Part shown: positions 8,418-17,451 of the stretch, one piece after another
Layout: every line of letters begins with the position of its first letter
Position numbering within the stretch: the first letter of the stretch is position 1
Source: Bacteroidia bacterium
GTDB lineage: Bacteria > Bacteroidota > Bacteroidia > J057
Reading direction: 5' to 3'
DNA length: 43,277 nt
Assembly (NCBI GenBank): GCA_022760475.1
Contig: JALEFZ010000048.1
Location: 1-43,277 of the forward strand
Made by a program: the position numbers and the translations under genes
Notes under the pieces: generated by a model
The model's input: the letters and a program-made list of their open reading frames with translations, nothing else
Told to the model about the DNA's origin: nothing
Databases searched by the model: none

Positions 8418-8740
8418 AGAACTGTAATTTGTTGGTAAGTAGTATATGATTAAAGTAGATTGGCTTGAAATTTCACACTCATATGAAATTCAAAGGTCGA
8501 ACATAGAAAATCTGTCATCAATACACAAATAGGGATAGGTTCATTTGTCAAAATGGTGACTTCGAGCAGTAATTTTAATTATTACTAATTGGAAAATATT
8601 TTTGAAATGGTTAATTTTTGTTGACTCTTCGCTAATTGTCAATAAGGAATTCCAAATTTTATATTCTGTATATACGTTCCACTTTTGTGCTTAGGAATTA
8701 AGTGAGTATTTTGGGAGGTGAAAGTCTGGATTGAAAGGGT
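8418..8740. other. Divergent intergenic region, no gene seen
   Basis: These 323 bases separate the DUF2911 gene (leftward) and the histidine kinase gene (rightward) and must hold both promoters. The region is AT-rich, with only short open frames. I found no clean TTTG/TAnnTTTG promoter pair. TTGAC at 8621-8625 and GTCAA at 8638-8642 form a weak inverted repeat that might be an operator. Confidence 0.5.
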
Positions 8741-10891
8741 ATGAATAAAAGGATTTTAATTATTTGGCTTTTTGCTCAGGTATTCCTCTTTGGAGTGATG
8801 CTGGGAGGGCCTATTGATGTGGACAGCCTGAAAAGGGAGATTGCTATCCAGGTGGAGCAGAGAAGGCCTCTTCCGCTTATGGGGTCATATAAGGAACTTG
8901 GCTTGTTTTATTTTGATAACAACAATTATGACGATGCCTTATTTTGCTTCCATGAAGGATTGTTGTTGTCTCAGAAACTCGAAGATTACAAGCAGGAGTT
9001 TTTCTTCCTTCATTTTCTGGGGGCGATGTACTACAATCCCCTCGATGATTATCAAAAATCCCTGAATTTTCTAATCAAAGCTGAAAGAATAGGGGAGAGG
9101 CTTGGAGAAGTTGATACAACCGATCGCATAAGGAACTACGTAAAGATTTCCGAAGTATTCAATACCATGGGGGACTTTGATAAGGCCCTAGATTACAACT
9201 TGATTGCATATGGTATGGCTGAGCAGGCAGAGGACACTGCTAGTCTTGCCCTGGCTTCACGAATCCTCGGGGTTATCTATTGGGGGCAAAACCAATATGG
9301 CCAGGCACTCAGAAATTTCAAACTCTCATTAAATTTCCATGAAGAACTAGGTCGCTCGAATAGACTTAGCCCTGCAGAAGCTCGGGAAAATGGCATCAAC
9401 TATTATACGACTCTGGCCTCTATAGGAGCATCTTATCTGCTGTTATCGGATTCGCTTGACCTGGCAAGAAGCTATATTGAACAGTCTCGTCAACTTGCAG
9501 ACTCTTTGGACCATGGCTATGGGAAAGCATATTCGGAGGCCTTGATCGGTAATTTTTTTCAAAGAAAAGGTGAGTACAAAGAGGCTCTGTCTCATATCAA
9601 GGAGGCTTTAAAGCAATTCGATGAACTCAAACTGAAAAGAGAGTGGGTTATTTTTACCATTAGAATAGCAGACCTTTACCTAATGATGGAGCAGCCCAGC
9701 AAAGCCGATAAGGTCTTGAGGGAAGCTGAGGAAGTCGCCATTAGCCTTGAGGCTCCCAACCTTCTCAGGAATATATATCTATCCAAATCCAGGGTTTACG
9801 AAAAAGAAGAGAATGTCTCTTTGGCCTATGGCTACTTTAAGAAATACGTAAACCTAAGGGATTCCCTCATGAACCTGGAAGGACTTTCTGAATTGGCCAA
9901 GGTAGAGCAACAATTCGTAGTTCAGGAAAAAGAGCAAAAAATCGCAGACCTTGAAAAGGCACAAAAGAGTAGCCGAAGGCAGATGGTTGCAGTTGTCCTT
10001 TCTATCGTTCTGTTCTTCCTAATTGTAATCATCTACCTGGGATACCAAAGAAACAATGTACTTGCCTCCTTGAATAAAGTCCTGGAAGAGAAAAATGAAG
10101 AGATCAAAAGGCAGAATGAGCGCCTATCCAGTTCCAATGAAGACCTACGGCAGTTTGCTCATGTAACCTCACACGATTTGAGGGAGCCACTTAGGAGTAT
10201 TGGATCTTTTGCTTCCTTATTGAAAATGAAGTATTACAACAAAATCGATGATGAATCCAATGAGTTTATAAACTTTATTGTGAAAGGAGTCGAAAGGATG
10301 GATAAGTTGCTCGCTGACTTGCTGGCTTATTCTGTTGTAGGAGTTTTTGATACAGAATATGAGGAGGTCAATGTAAATGCTGTCATTGAAAACATCATTC
10401 GAACCCTGCACAAGGAGAAGGCTACCCAGGGAGTGAAAATCAAACTCTCAGACTTACCGGTGGTAAAGGGGAATGCCAGCCAGTTGAATCAATTGTTTTA
10501 TCACCTTATCGATAATTCCTTGAAATTCCGTAAAGACGAAGCTCCTCGGATTGAGATTCGAGCTGAAAAACGAGGAAGGAAATACCTCTTTTCTGTAGAG
10601 GACAATGGGATCGGGATGGAGAAGGAGTACAAAGATAAGATATTCGGTTTATTCTTGAGGCTGCACAACAAACGTTCGCAATATCAGGGAACAGGAGTAG
10701 GGCTTTCTATTTGTAAAAAAATTGTAGAACAGCACAAAGGCAGGATATGGATAGACTCTGAGCCTGGGGCAGGTACAACAGTATTTTTTACTTTACCTGA
10801 GAATCCAAATGAGTCAGGCATTGAGACGGAATTAACCAATAAAATCAGGAAGTGGGATCGAATCAGACCCAAAGCCACTACCTTGAATTAA
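8741..10891 (+). CDS. TPR-sensor histidine kinase
   Basis: A 716-residue protein. A signal-like hydrophobic N-terminus is followed by about 350 residues of tetratricopeptide repeats (for example NNYDDALFCFHEGLLLSQ and GDFDKALDYNLIAYGMAEQ), a coiled segment, one membrane helix at about 415-435, a short coiled coil, then the kinase. The phospho-acceptor is His478 in FAHVTSHDLREPLRS. The ATP-binding domain shows the N box near HLIDNSLKFRK, DNGIGM, and GTGVGLSICKKIV. The TPR sensor should face the periplasm. No response regulator gene is adjacent, so it is an orphan kinase here. A strong bidirectional terminator follows. The signal sensed is unknown. Confidence 0.93.
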   Translation: MNKRILIIWLFAQVFLFGVMLGGPIDVDSLKREIAIQVEQRRPLPLMGSYKELGLFYFDNNNYDDALFCFHEGLLLSQKLEDYKQEFFFLHFLGAMYYNPLDDYQKSLNFLIKAERIGERLGEVDTTDRIRNYVKISEVFNTMGDFDKALDYNLIAYGMAEQAEDTASLALASRILGVIYWGQNQYGQALRNFKLSLNFHEELGRSNRLSPAEARENGINYYTTLASIGASYLLLSDSLDLARSYIEQSRQLADSLDHGYGKAYSEALIGNFFQRKGEYKEALSHIKEALKQFDELKLKREWVIFTIRIADLYLMMEQPSKADKVLREAEEVAISLEAPNLLRNIYLSKSRVYEKEENVSLAYGYFKKYVNLRDSLMNLEGLSELAKVEQQFVVQEKEQKIADLEKAQKSSRRQMVAVVLSIVLFFLIVIIYLGYQRNNVLASLNKVLEEKNEEIKRQNERLSSSNEDLRQFAHVTSHDLREPLRSIGSFASLLKMKYYNKIDDESNEFINFIVKGVERMDKLLADLLAYSVVGVFDTEYEEVNVNAVIENIIRTLHKEKATQGVKIKLSDLPVVKGNASQLNQLFYHLIDNSLKFRKDEAPRIEIRAEKRGRKYLFSVEDNGIGMEKEYKDKIFGLFLRLHNKRSQYQGTGVGLSICKKIVEQHKGRIWIDSEPGAGTTVFFTLPENPNESGIETELTNKIRKWDRIRPKATTLN

Positions 10892-10912
10892 TCATAATTC
10901 TAAAATTAAAAT

Positions 10913-10946
10913 AGGACACAAAAGCTATCTTTTGTGTCCTTTACCT
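10913..10946. terminator. Bidirectional hairpin between the kinase and DinB genes
   Basis: The 12-base arms 10913-10924 and 10929-10940 are perfect reverse complements with a four-base CTAT loop, followed on the plus strand by a T-rich stretch. It sits between the convergent histidine kinase and DinB genes and can serve both. Confidence 0.8.
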
Positions 10947-10962
10947 TTTCATTAGGCTGAGA

Positions 10963-11421
10963 TCAAATATGTTTATTGATCACCAGCCCTGTACCCAGGT
11001 GCATGCCTTCATGAACATTATTAAAATTCATGGCCTCATCAATGTTATTCAAAAGTAGTCCGTAACTGGTTTGGTATGGATCGTATCGTTGGAAAATTCC
11101 TTTATCCAAATCAGCTTCGAATTTGTCTACCAGTTCCAAGGCGAGGGACTTGATCAATTCTGTTTCTTTGGCATGGATGAAGTTTTCTGGTTTGCTACCT
11201 TTCCTGTAGGCAGCAATCATATCTGCTGTTAGCCCGGTTTCAAGTCCTGCTTTGGCATAGCAAAGCAGCTGTTGGGTAACCACCATATGGCCAAGGTTCC
11301 AGATAAGGTTATTTGAAAAACCCTTAGGAATCACATTGAGTTCCTCATTGCTTCTATTTTCAATGAGCCTGAGGAAGTTTTTTCTAGTTTGTCTGAGTGT
11401 TTGTATTAAAAAGCTGGACAT
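10963..11421 (-). CDS. DinB-family (four-helix-bundle) protein
   Basis: A 152-residue protein with the DinB/YfiT layout: an N-terminal helix (FLIQTLRQTRKNFLRLIE), then NLIWNLGHMVVTQQ, and a final NNVHEGMHLGTGL. The histidines in NLGH and in HEGMH are the expected metal ligands. The superfamily includes thiol transferases and many proteins of unknown activity, so no reaction is assigned. It begins 37 bases after the stop of the MscS gene on the same strand, so the two probably share a transcript. Confidence 0.85.
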   Translation of the reverse strand: MSSFLIQTLRQTRKNFLRLIENRSNEELNVIPKGFSNNLIWNLGHMVVTQQLLCYAKAGLETGLTADMIAAYRKGSKPENFIHAKETELIKSLALELVDKFEADLDKGIFQRYDPYQTSYGLLLNNIDEAMNFNNVHEGMHLGTGLVINKHI

Positions 11422-11458
11422 GGATTTAGGTTAATGGGGTATTCGTTGAAATTTTAAG

Positions 11459-12274
11459 TTATTCGCCAATTGGACCTAATTCGATTCCTTCGGAATAGGC
11501 GACCGGGATTCCATTGTCATGAAATGCCTTTTTTATGGCTTCCATAGCTTCAAAACTGGCCTTCCAGAAGTCATCAGGGTAAATACATGGCTTTACCTTT
11601 AGCAAAATGCTATGGCTATCAAAGGTAAGTATCCCAATATCTGTTTCCATGTCTTGAATCACATGTTTACAGGATTTAATGGCATCCAGGATGATTTTTT
11701 TGACCTTGGGAAAATCCTCTTTATACGGGATAGGAACTTCAAGTTCCAATTTGATATGGCCTTGGGTTGAGAAGTTCGTGATGATGTTGTCGGTAACTTG
11801 CCCATTGGGGATGACTAGGGTTTTCTGGCCAGGTGTTATGATAATGGTATTGAAGATCTGAACAGATTGAACCTTCCCAAATTTCTCAGATATTTCTACC
11901 CAGTCTCCGACTCGATAGGGTTTGAACACTACGATGGTAATGCCTGAAGCAAAATTGCCTAGGAATCCCTGCAAGGCAAGGCCAACAGCAAAGCCCGCAG
12001 CTGCCAGCATCCCTACGATGGCAGATAATTTTAACCCGACAAAACTTCCTGCCACCAGTATGACGACCAACCGGAGGCTTACATCCAGCGATGACATCAA
12101 AAAGTGGCCAATTTCGGGTGAAATGCCTACGGCCTGGATGGATTTACTTAATATTTTTGAAAGCCGTTTGGTAATCCAAAAGCCTACCAAAAGTATCAAA
12201 AGGGCTTTTCCAATGTTAATAGCAAGTTCTACAACCCAATCTGGAATTTGATCCAAAAAATCCTGAAGCTCCAT
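11459..12274 (-). CDS. Small MscS-type mechanosensitive channel
   Basis: A 271-residue protein of standard MscS length. It has three predicted helices; the pore-lining third helix is rich in Gly and Ala (AAGFAVGLALQGFLGNFASG). The beta-domain motif FKPYRVGDWVEI and the VIPNGQVTDNIITNFS segment follow. Such channels open under membrane tension and release solutes during hypo-osmotic shock. It differs from the larger MscS protein at 18904, which has an extra periplasmic N-terminal part. It is probably co-transcribed with the DinB gene downstream. Confidence 0.93.
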   Translation of the reverse strand: MELQDFLDQIPDWVVELAINIGKALLILLVGFWITKRLSKILSKSIQAVGISPEIGHFLMSSLDVSLRLVVILVAGSFVGLKLSAIVGMLAAAGFAVGLALQGFLGNFASGITIVVFKPYRVGDWVEISEKFGKVQSVQIFNTIIITPGQKTLVIPNGQVTDNIITNFSTQGHIKLELEVPIPYKEDFPKVKKIILDAIKSCKHVIQDMETDIGILTFDSHSILLKVKPCIYPDDFWKASFEAMEAIKKAFHDNGIPVAYSEGIELGPIGE

Positions 12275-12289
12275 AGGTGATATTAAGGT

Positions 12290-12322
12290 AAAATCCCTCC
12301 ATTAGTAGAATGGAAGGATTTT
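12290..12322 (-). terminator. Hairpin between C1 peptidase and MscS genes
   Basis: Arms 12290-12303 and 12309-12322 pair along 14 positions with one mismatch (C12297/A12315) around a five-base loop. It follows the peptidase stop at 12332 on the minus strand and precedes the MscS start. The U tract on that strand is short, so it may attenuate more than stop. Confidence 0.55.
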
Positions 12323-12331
12323 ATTGGTTTT

Positions 12332-13876
12332 TTATTGCTTGTCAATGGCCATGATAACAGCCACTACATCTTTATTTCCCTGGATTTTGCCATCAAAGGA
12401 AACTGCATTTCCTCCTTGAAACTTAACTCCTGGAATGGCCCTAGAACGAATGGCGTTATTGACCTTCTCAGCGTAGCTGCTTCCTCTGGAATTATTTATG
12501 GAATTGTTGAGCGCTTTATAGTCCAATTCCCTTTTTGAAACTACCACAGCCATGTAATCCTTGTTACCGATTTCGTCAGGAACGAGAGATTTATCCCTTG
12601 GAAATAAACGGACACCTGTGATTCCGCAGTAGGCAGAATGTTGAGGGGTGTAGGGGAACAATACATAACTCGAACCGTCTGTCTCCATACCAAATACATA
12701 GGTGTAACATTCCACGGAATTGGCTACCTGGATTTTAAAGCTCTCCTTTTTCTTGACTGCTTGCATGGTCTGGAAGGTATTGCCTCCTGTATTTCTGAGT
12801 TGGATACTTCTTCCCTGATTGTTGAGGAATAGTCCAAATTTCACCGCGAGCCTGTCTTTATTTTGCTGGATGGTTTGGCCCATTGGGTAGAGTCCATAGG
12901 CTTCCATTACATAATAGTCGAAATCACGGTATTTCACCCATGCAACTCCATTCTGGCCCCACTCAGGCCCCCAGGAGTTCATGATCTCAAAAGCTCCGCC
13001 AGCAAGATTGTCATCATAACCAATCACACACATGGCATGTCCACCGTAGCCGTATTTTGAGCGGTCGCTGCGATTGGGTTCCCATAGCCTGCGGCCTTCC
13101 ATGGCTCTCATGAAGGTTCCACCTACTTCCATGCCTATTACTACGGGTCCTCCTTTGGCAATATATTGCTTGATGGCCTGCATATCAGGCCTGTTTCCAC
13201 CTTTGGTCAATCTTTGGTAGCCACGCACTCGGAAGTTAGAGGCTACTTGCTGCTGGTTGCGAGAAGACCTCGTCTGGCAGCTACTTGGATCGTATGGAAA
13301 TTGAGACAAAGGCATGGCTCCAACTCTTTTCATGAAATCCATGGCATCAGGGAGGTAAGAGCCCTGGCATTGGGAATTGGGGATGGCAATGTGGTTGTAT
13401 AGGTATGAAGGACTGAAAGGTATCTGGGAAGGATTTTTTCCTGTTTCTCTTGCGTAAAGTATAGACCTAGCTGCGTAAGCAGAAGCCCAGCCGACACAAG
13501 AACCCTGGCGACCCTGGTTTTTCCTTGGAGGGGCATATTTTAGCAGCGAATATGAAGATGGAATACCTGAGCTGCCATAAGCCAATGGCTCAAAGATTTC
13601 AGTTTCGAGGTATTTTTCTTCGTTGAATTGCGCTCCTAGTGAAAATGGATCATTGACATTGTTCTGCCCACCCCCATTTAGCATCTGAGCACCTCCAAAA
13701 AAGAAGTACCAGATGGCTCCAATGATCAAAACCGGGATGATGTACTTGGGTTTCTTGAATAAAAATAAGAGTAAAAAGGGAAGGAGTTTGCCAAGTCCTC
13801 CGACACCTCCACGACCTCCGTCGTTGTTGTTGTTGTTATTCCCCTGTTGGGGATCATCTTCCATTCTGATGGGCAT
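12332..13876 (-). CDS. Membrane-anchored papain-like (C1) cysteine peptidase with DUF4384-like C-terminus
   Basis: A 514-residue protein. The first 30 residues are polar and low in complexity (six Asn at 13-18, then a Gly-rich run); one or two hydrophobic segments at about 31-60 should anchor it. The catalytic set of clan CA is visible: Gln121/Gln124 and Cys127 in NQGRQGSCVGWA, His280 in YGYGGHAMCVIGYDD, and Asn300 in NSWGPEWGQNG. The region from about residue 380 (ECYTYVFGMETDGSSYVLFP, then a VVVSKRELD segment) resembles DUF4384, which often accompanies secreted enzymes in this phylum. There is no classical propeptide. The peptidase domain probably faces outward. The phoH gene lies 73 bases upstream on the same strand. 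Confidence 0.85.
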   Translation of the reverse strand: MPIRMEDDPQQGNNNNNNDGGRGGVGGLGKLLPFLLLFLFKKPKYIIPVLIIGAIWYFFFGGAQMLNGGGQNNVNDPFSLGAQFNEEKYLETEIFEPLAYGSSGIPSSYSLLKYAPPRKNQGRQGSCVGWASAYAARSILYARETGKNPSQIPFSPSYLYNHIAIPNSQCQGSYLPDAMDFMKRVGAMPLSQFPYDPSSCQTRSSRNQQQVASNFRVRGYQRLTKGGNRPDMQAIKQYIAKGGPVVIGMEVGGTFMRAMEGRRLWEPNRSDRSKYGYGGHAMCVIGYDDNLAGGAFEIMNSWGPEWGQNGVAWVKYRDFDYYVMEAYGLYPMGQTIQQNKDRLAVKFGLFLNNQGRSIQLRNTGGNTFQTMQAVKKKESFKIQVANSVECYTYVFGMETDGSSYVLFPYTPQHSAYCGITGVRLFPRDKSLVPDEIGNKDYMAVVVSKRELDYKALNNSINNSRGSSYAEKVNNAIRSRAIPGVKFQGGNAVSFDGKIQGNKDVVAVIMAIDKQ

Positions 13877-13949
13877 AGCAGCGTTGTTTTTTTGTTTTGT
13901 TTAGGTTCAAATACCCCACTGATCCTTCACCCCAATTTTCATATGCAAG

Positions 13950-15329
13950 TTACAACAATTCTGTTGCAAGGTTCGCCAATTCTGACCGTTCTCCCTTTTC
14001 CAAAGTCACATGTGCGTATAGGTGATTTCCTTTTAATTTATCAATGATGTAGGAAAGGCCATTTGATTGGGCATCCAAGTAAGGGGTGTCAATCTGATGA
14101 ATGTCTCCAGTAAAGATCAACTTTGTGTCCTCTCCAGCCCGGGTAATTATCGTCTTTATTTCATGTGGAGTAAGGTTTTGTGCCTCATCAATAATAAAAA
14201 TGACCTTGTCAAGGCTTCTCCCGCGGATATATGCCAATGGGGTGATCATGATTTTTTCTTGATCTACCATCTCCTCTATGGCTTTATAGCGTTTCTCAGA
14301 AGGCTTAAATTGATTTTTGACAAATCTCAGGTTATCCCATAAGGGCTCCATGTAAGGGTTCAATTTATCTTTGATGTTGCCGGGAAGAAAACCGATGTCC
14401 TTGTTACCCAAGGGGATCACAGGCCTTGCAATCAGGATCTGGCGAAACTCCCTACGTTGCTCCAGTGCTCCTGCCAATGCTAGGAGGGTTTTTCCTGTCC
14501 CTGCAACACCCTGAATGGTTACCAGCTTAACTTCGGGATTAAAAATGGCGTGTAAGGCAAAGGTTTGCTCTGCATTTCTGGGCTTTACACCATAGGCAGA
14601 AGCCTTTTCAATCCTGTCGATGCTATCCTGATCTGAATTGAAGTAAGCCAAGGTTGACTGTGTGCCATTTTTTAGGATAAAGTAATGGTTCTCTACAGGC
14701 TTTTCCTCGAAAAGATCCTGATAATTAACAGTTCCTTTTTCAAAAATCTTATTGATCAGTTCAGAGGAAATATTGGTTACGGTTGACTTGCCATGGTAAT
14801 TAAGATCTTTGATCTTGCCCGTCTCGTAGTCTTCTGCCGGAAGGTTCAATGCCTTTGCCTTGAGTCGAAGGTTAATGTCTTTGGAGACCAGTATTACCCT
14901 CGCATCAGCCTCTTTGTCTTGCAGGGAAATAGCTGCATTTAGGATTTTGTGATCAGGTTTGTTGTCTTCAAAAATCTTTATGGCGTCAACTGAAGGTCCA
15001 CCATTTGGCATGACAACCTTGAACCTTCCCTTGCCCTCGCCAGGGATATCGATCCAATCCCTAAGGGTAAACTTATAGGACATAGAGTCGATGAAGCGGA
15101 TAAATTCCCTTGCTTCATAACTTTTGGTCGTGTTTCCCTGTTTCAGGTGATCAAGTTCTTCCAACACGGTGATGGGAATCGCAACATCATTTTCTTCGAA
15201 ATTGGTGATGGCATCGTGGTCATGGAGGATGACGGAAGTATCAAGAACAAAAATTTTTCTCCTGGATGTTTTGGACATAGGGTTCTTTCCTGAAGGGGGA
15301 ATAGCGTTTAGCTTTTCTCCGGGATTCAT
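13950..15329 (-). CDS. PhoH-family ATPase with N-terminal PIN domain (YlaK type)
   Basis: A 459-residue protein. The N-terminal PIN nuclease-like domain begins FVLDTSVILHD (Asp30) and includes the acidic positions EELDHLK and ADARVILVSKD. The PhoH ATPase follows, with Walker A GVAGTGKT at 274-281, the ARPVIPLG segment, Walker B FIIDEAQNL (Asp381, Glu382) and the TGDIHQID sensor region. PIN-PhoH proteins are thought to unwind and cleave RNA, by analogy with studied members. The ATG at 15329 is used; an internal ATG at 15278 (MSKTSRRK) sits right before the PIN domain and may be the true start. Confidence 0.93.
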   Translation of the reverse strand: MNPGEKLNAIPPSGKNPMSKTSRRKIFVLDTSVILHDHDAITNFEENDVAIPITVLEELDHLKQGNTTKSYEAREFIRFIDSMSYKFTLRDWIDIPGEGKGRFKVVMPNGGPSVDAIKIFEDNKPDHKILNAAISLQDKEADARVILVSKDINLRLKAKALNLPAEDYETGKIKDLNYHGKSTVTNISSELINKIFEKGTVNYQDLFEEKPVENHYFILKNGTQSTLAYFNSDQDSIDRIEKASAYGVKPRNAEQTFALHAIFNPEVKLVTIQGVAGTGKTLLALAGALEQRREFRQILIARPVIPLGNKDIGFLPGNIKDKLNPYMEPLWDNLRFVKNQFKPSEKRYKAIEEMVDQEKIMITPLAYIRGRSLDKVIFIIDEAQNLTPHEIKTIITRAGEDTKLIFTGDIHQIDTPYLDAQSNGLSYIIDKLKGNHLYAHVTLEKGERSELANLATELL

Positions 15330-15513
15330 TGGTTGAAAGGCAGGTCAGGAGGTTTCCTGAGAGTATTCAGGATAACATCCATTTCCTACTATTTCTAAAT
15401 ATAACTCATATGGCCTTTTTAAACGAAAAAAAATTACCCAGTGATATGTGGAAAATGAAATTTGTTTGTGTTTTTTTATTTAGATAATCCAGGAAAAGAA
15501 TTTTTGGCCTGAG

Positions 15514-16698
15514 CTAGATGAGCTTCCTGCGTTTCATCTCTTTTTTCAGAAGTTCTACCTCCCTGCTGGATTGCCCGGCAATGGCCGTATTTTCCTGCGC
15601 CCTGCGCATCAGGTAAGGCATAACAGCTTTCACTGGACCATATGGAAGATATTTGGCTGCGTTATAACCTCCATGAGATAAGTTGAACGAAATGTGGTCA
15701 GACATCCCCAAAAGCTGTGCAAACCAGATCTTGGGATCATTGGGTTCGATCCCGTGCTGAGCCATCAGGTCAGCCAGGTATTTGCTGCTATATTCATTAT
15801 GGGTGCCTGCACATACGGCTACATGAGAATGGTTTTTTATGCAGAGCTCCAGACCTCTGTTATAATCGTCATCACAGGCTTTTTTGTTTGGTTGGATGGG
15901 GTCTTTGTAGCCCATCTCCTGAGCACGTTTTCTTTCCTTTTCCAGGTATGCTCCACGGACAAGCTTTACAGCCAAAATATATCCTTTCTCCTTGCTATCC
16001 TGGATCAATTTTTCGAGGTAGGCCAGCCTGTCCCAACGGTAGAATTGAATGGTATGCCACACGATAGGCTGGGTGGCATTGTACTTCTGCATCAAGTCTT
16101 CTGTAAGGTGGTCTATCGGTTCTTGAACCCAGGATTCTTCCGCGTCAATGAAGAAAGGAACATTCAAGGTATATCCTAGAGAAGCAATCTCCTCAATCCT
16201 ATCTATGGCTCTTTTCCACTCATTTTCTTCCTGCTGGCTGAGTTTCTCCTCCATTTGAATTTTTTCCATCAATCCAAACCTTGCCAAACCTGACATTTTC
16301 AAAGCAGAGAAAACGATCTCCTCTCTGGCATGGGCTGTTTGTATGGTTGAAATAAACTCTTTTTGTGTGGTGTCAAATCCAAACTCGGTCTTTTCACCTT
16401 CAACAGAATAGTCAAGAATGGTCTTTACTCCATATTGCGAAAGGTATTCGGTTTTTTGATCTGTATTTTCCAAGGAAGGACCTCCTACAAAAAGGTCATA
16501 AAGGGTGTTTTTGACAATGCCTTTGATAGGGAGTCCAATTTTAAAACTGCTTGTAAGAAGTGGAGGTCCTATTTTGGTTAAAAAGGGATTGTCGATCAAG
16601 CGGTACAAGGTGTATGTACGCTTAAGTTTGGCATCTGACTGGGCCTGAAAAGCAAGTTCTGTATTGTCAAAATTGACTTTGGAAGCCACCTGATCCAT
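15514..16698 (-). CDS. Proline dehydrogenase
   Basis: A 394-residue protein matching the monofunctional proline dehydrogenases of Bacteroidota. The FAD-binding barrel shows LDYSVEGEK near residue 95, VPFFIDAEESWVQ, LAVKLVRGAYLEKER, CAGTHNEYS and the substrate-binding end PYLMRRAQENTA with the paired arginines. The reaction oxidises L-proline to pyrroline-5-carboxylate and passes electrons to the quinone pool. The second enzyme, P5C dehydrogenase, is not in the window, so the pathway is split. The start at 16698 (ATG) is clear. Confidence 0.93.
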   Translation of the reverse strand: MDQVASKVNFDNTELAFQAQSDAKLKRTYTLYRLIDNPFLTKIGPPLLTSSFKIGLPIKGIVKNTLYDLFVGGPSLENTDQKTEYLSQYGVKTILDYSVEGEKTEFGFDTTQKEFISTIQTAHAREEIVFSALKMSGLARFGLMEKIQMEEKLSQQEENEWKRAIDRIEEIASLGYTLNVPFFIDAEESWVQEPIDHLTEDLMQKYNATQPIVWHTIQFYRWDRLAYLEKLIQDSKEKGYILAVKLVRGAYLEKERKRAQEMGYKDPIQPNKKACDDDYNRGLELCIKNHSHVAVCAGTHNEYSSKYLADLMAQHGIEPNDPKIWFAQLLGMSDHISFNLSHGGYNAAKYLPYGPVKAVMPYLMRRAQENTAIAGQSSREVELLKKEMKRRKLI

Positions 16699-16789
16699 GA
16701 GAGTAGATAGTTATCAATGTGAGGAAAATAGTTCCGAAAAATAGTAAAACTATTGTTTTGTACACTTGTTTTCGGAGAATATTTATTCC

Positions 16790-17392
16790 TCAATTATCCA
16801 CCCTGATAGACCTGTCTGTAGTGGATTGAAGCGCATCTCTATCCTCAATCGGAGGAGGGGTAAAGCTGATGGGTTTGCCTGCAGGGGCAATGTAGAAATA
16901 CTGAATGGCTTTCTTACCAGGGATGTAGTTCACCCTGTTAGATTTGTCTTTCTTGATTTTTGTCCCATCAAGAAGGGTCGTATCTGAACCCGCAGGAATG
17001 GTCTTTAGCAAATCGGGATAAAAGCGTGAGAATTGGCTTGCCTGGAATACATACCTGTAAATGCTGTCCCCCCTTTTTTCAATTGAGGGAACAAGCTCAT
17101 TGGTCCCTTGCCAGAAAAAGCGGTCTCTTCTCCATCCTACTTCGAGTTTGGTAGAAGTCATCAATCTACCCGAATCTGGAAATACAATTTGTTGAACTCC
17201 ATCCAGTTTTTCTATCTCAACCGCTCCTTCTACACTGTGGGCAATTCTCACCCAACCTTCATAATCTTTGGAAATATAAATGTCTCTATTTGGTGCTTTG
17301 AACCACAGCCACATGCCCAGAAATACAAGGGCAGAATTTACAAAACCGATAAGTATGATGATCTCAACTTTTTTGAGCTTTCTCTTTGCCAT
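16790..17392 (-). CDS. Single-pass membrane protein of unknown function
   Basis: A 200-residue protein: a basic start (MAKRKLKKVE), one membrane helix at about residues 10-30, then an extracytoplasmic beta-rich domain (DYEGWVRIAHSVEGAVEIE, VFPDSGRLMTSTKLEVGW). The middle faintly recalls DUF6843-type domains that begin with a Y-x-G-W/V strand, but I am not sure of this. It lies between endonuclease I (59 bases upstream) and proline dehydrogenase (91 bases downstream), all on the minus strand. Nothing ties its function to either. Confidence 0.55.
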   Translation of the reverse strand: MAKRKLKKVEIIILIGFVNSALVFLGMWLWFKAPNRDIYISKDYEGWVRIAHSVEGAVEIEKLDGVQQIVFPDSGRLMTSTKLEVGWRRDRFFWQGTNELVPSIEKRGDSIYRYVFQASQFSRFYPDLLKTIPAGSDTTLLDGTKIKKDKSNRVNYIPGKKAIQYFYIAPAGKPISFTPPPIEDRDALQSTTDRSIRVDN

Positions 17393-17451
17393 TTTCCTCA
17401 GAATTGGAGGGTAAATTTAGAAAAATGATACATAGGTAAAAATGACCCTGG

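Noticed and set aside
8621..8642. TTGAC/GTCAA inverted repeat upstream of the histidine kinase as an operator
   Set aside because: Arms are only five bases, expected by chance in an AT-rich region; kept only as a remark.
13823..13840. Trinucleotide run (GTT) in the C1 peptidase gene as a possible phase-variation tract
   Set aside because: Changes in a triplet run would not shift the frame; it simply encodes the poly-Asn stretch.
15694..16179. Open frame of 161 codons on the plus strand inside proline dehydrogenase
   Set aside because: Antisense to a well-conserved enzyme; no family motif and no plausible start context.
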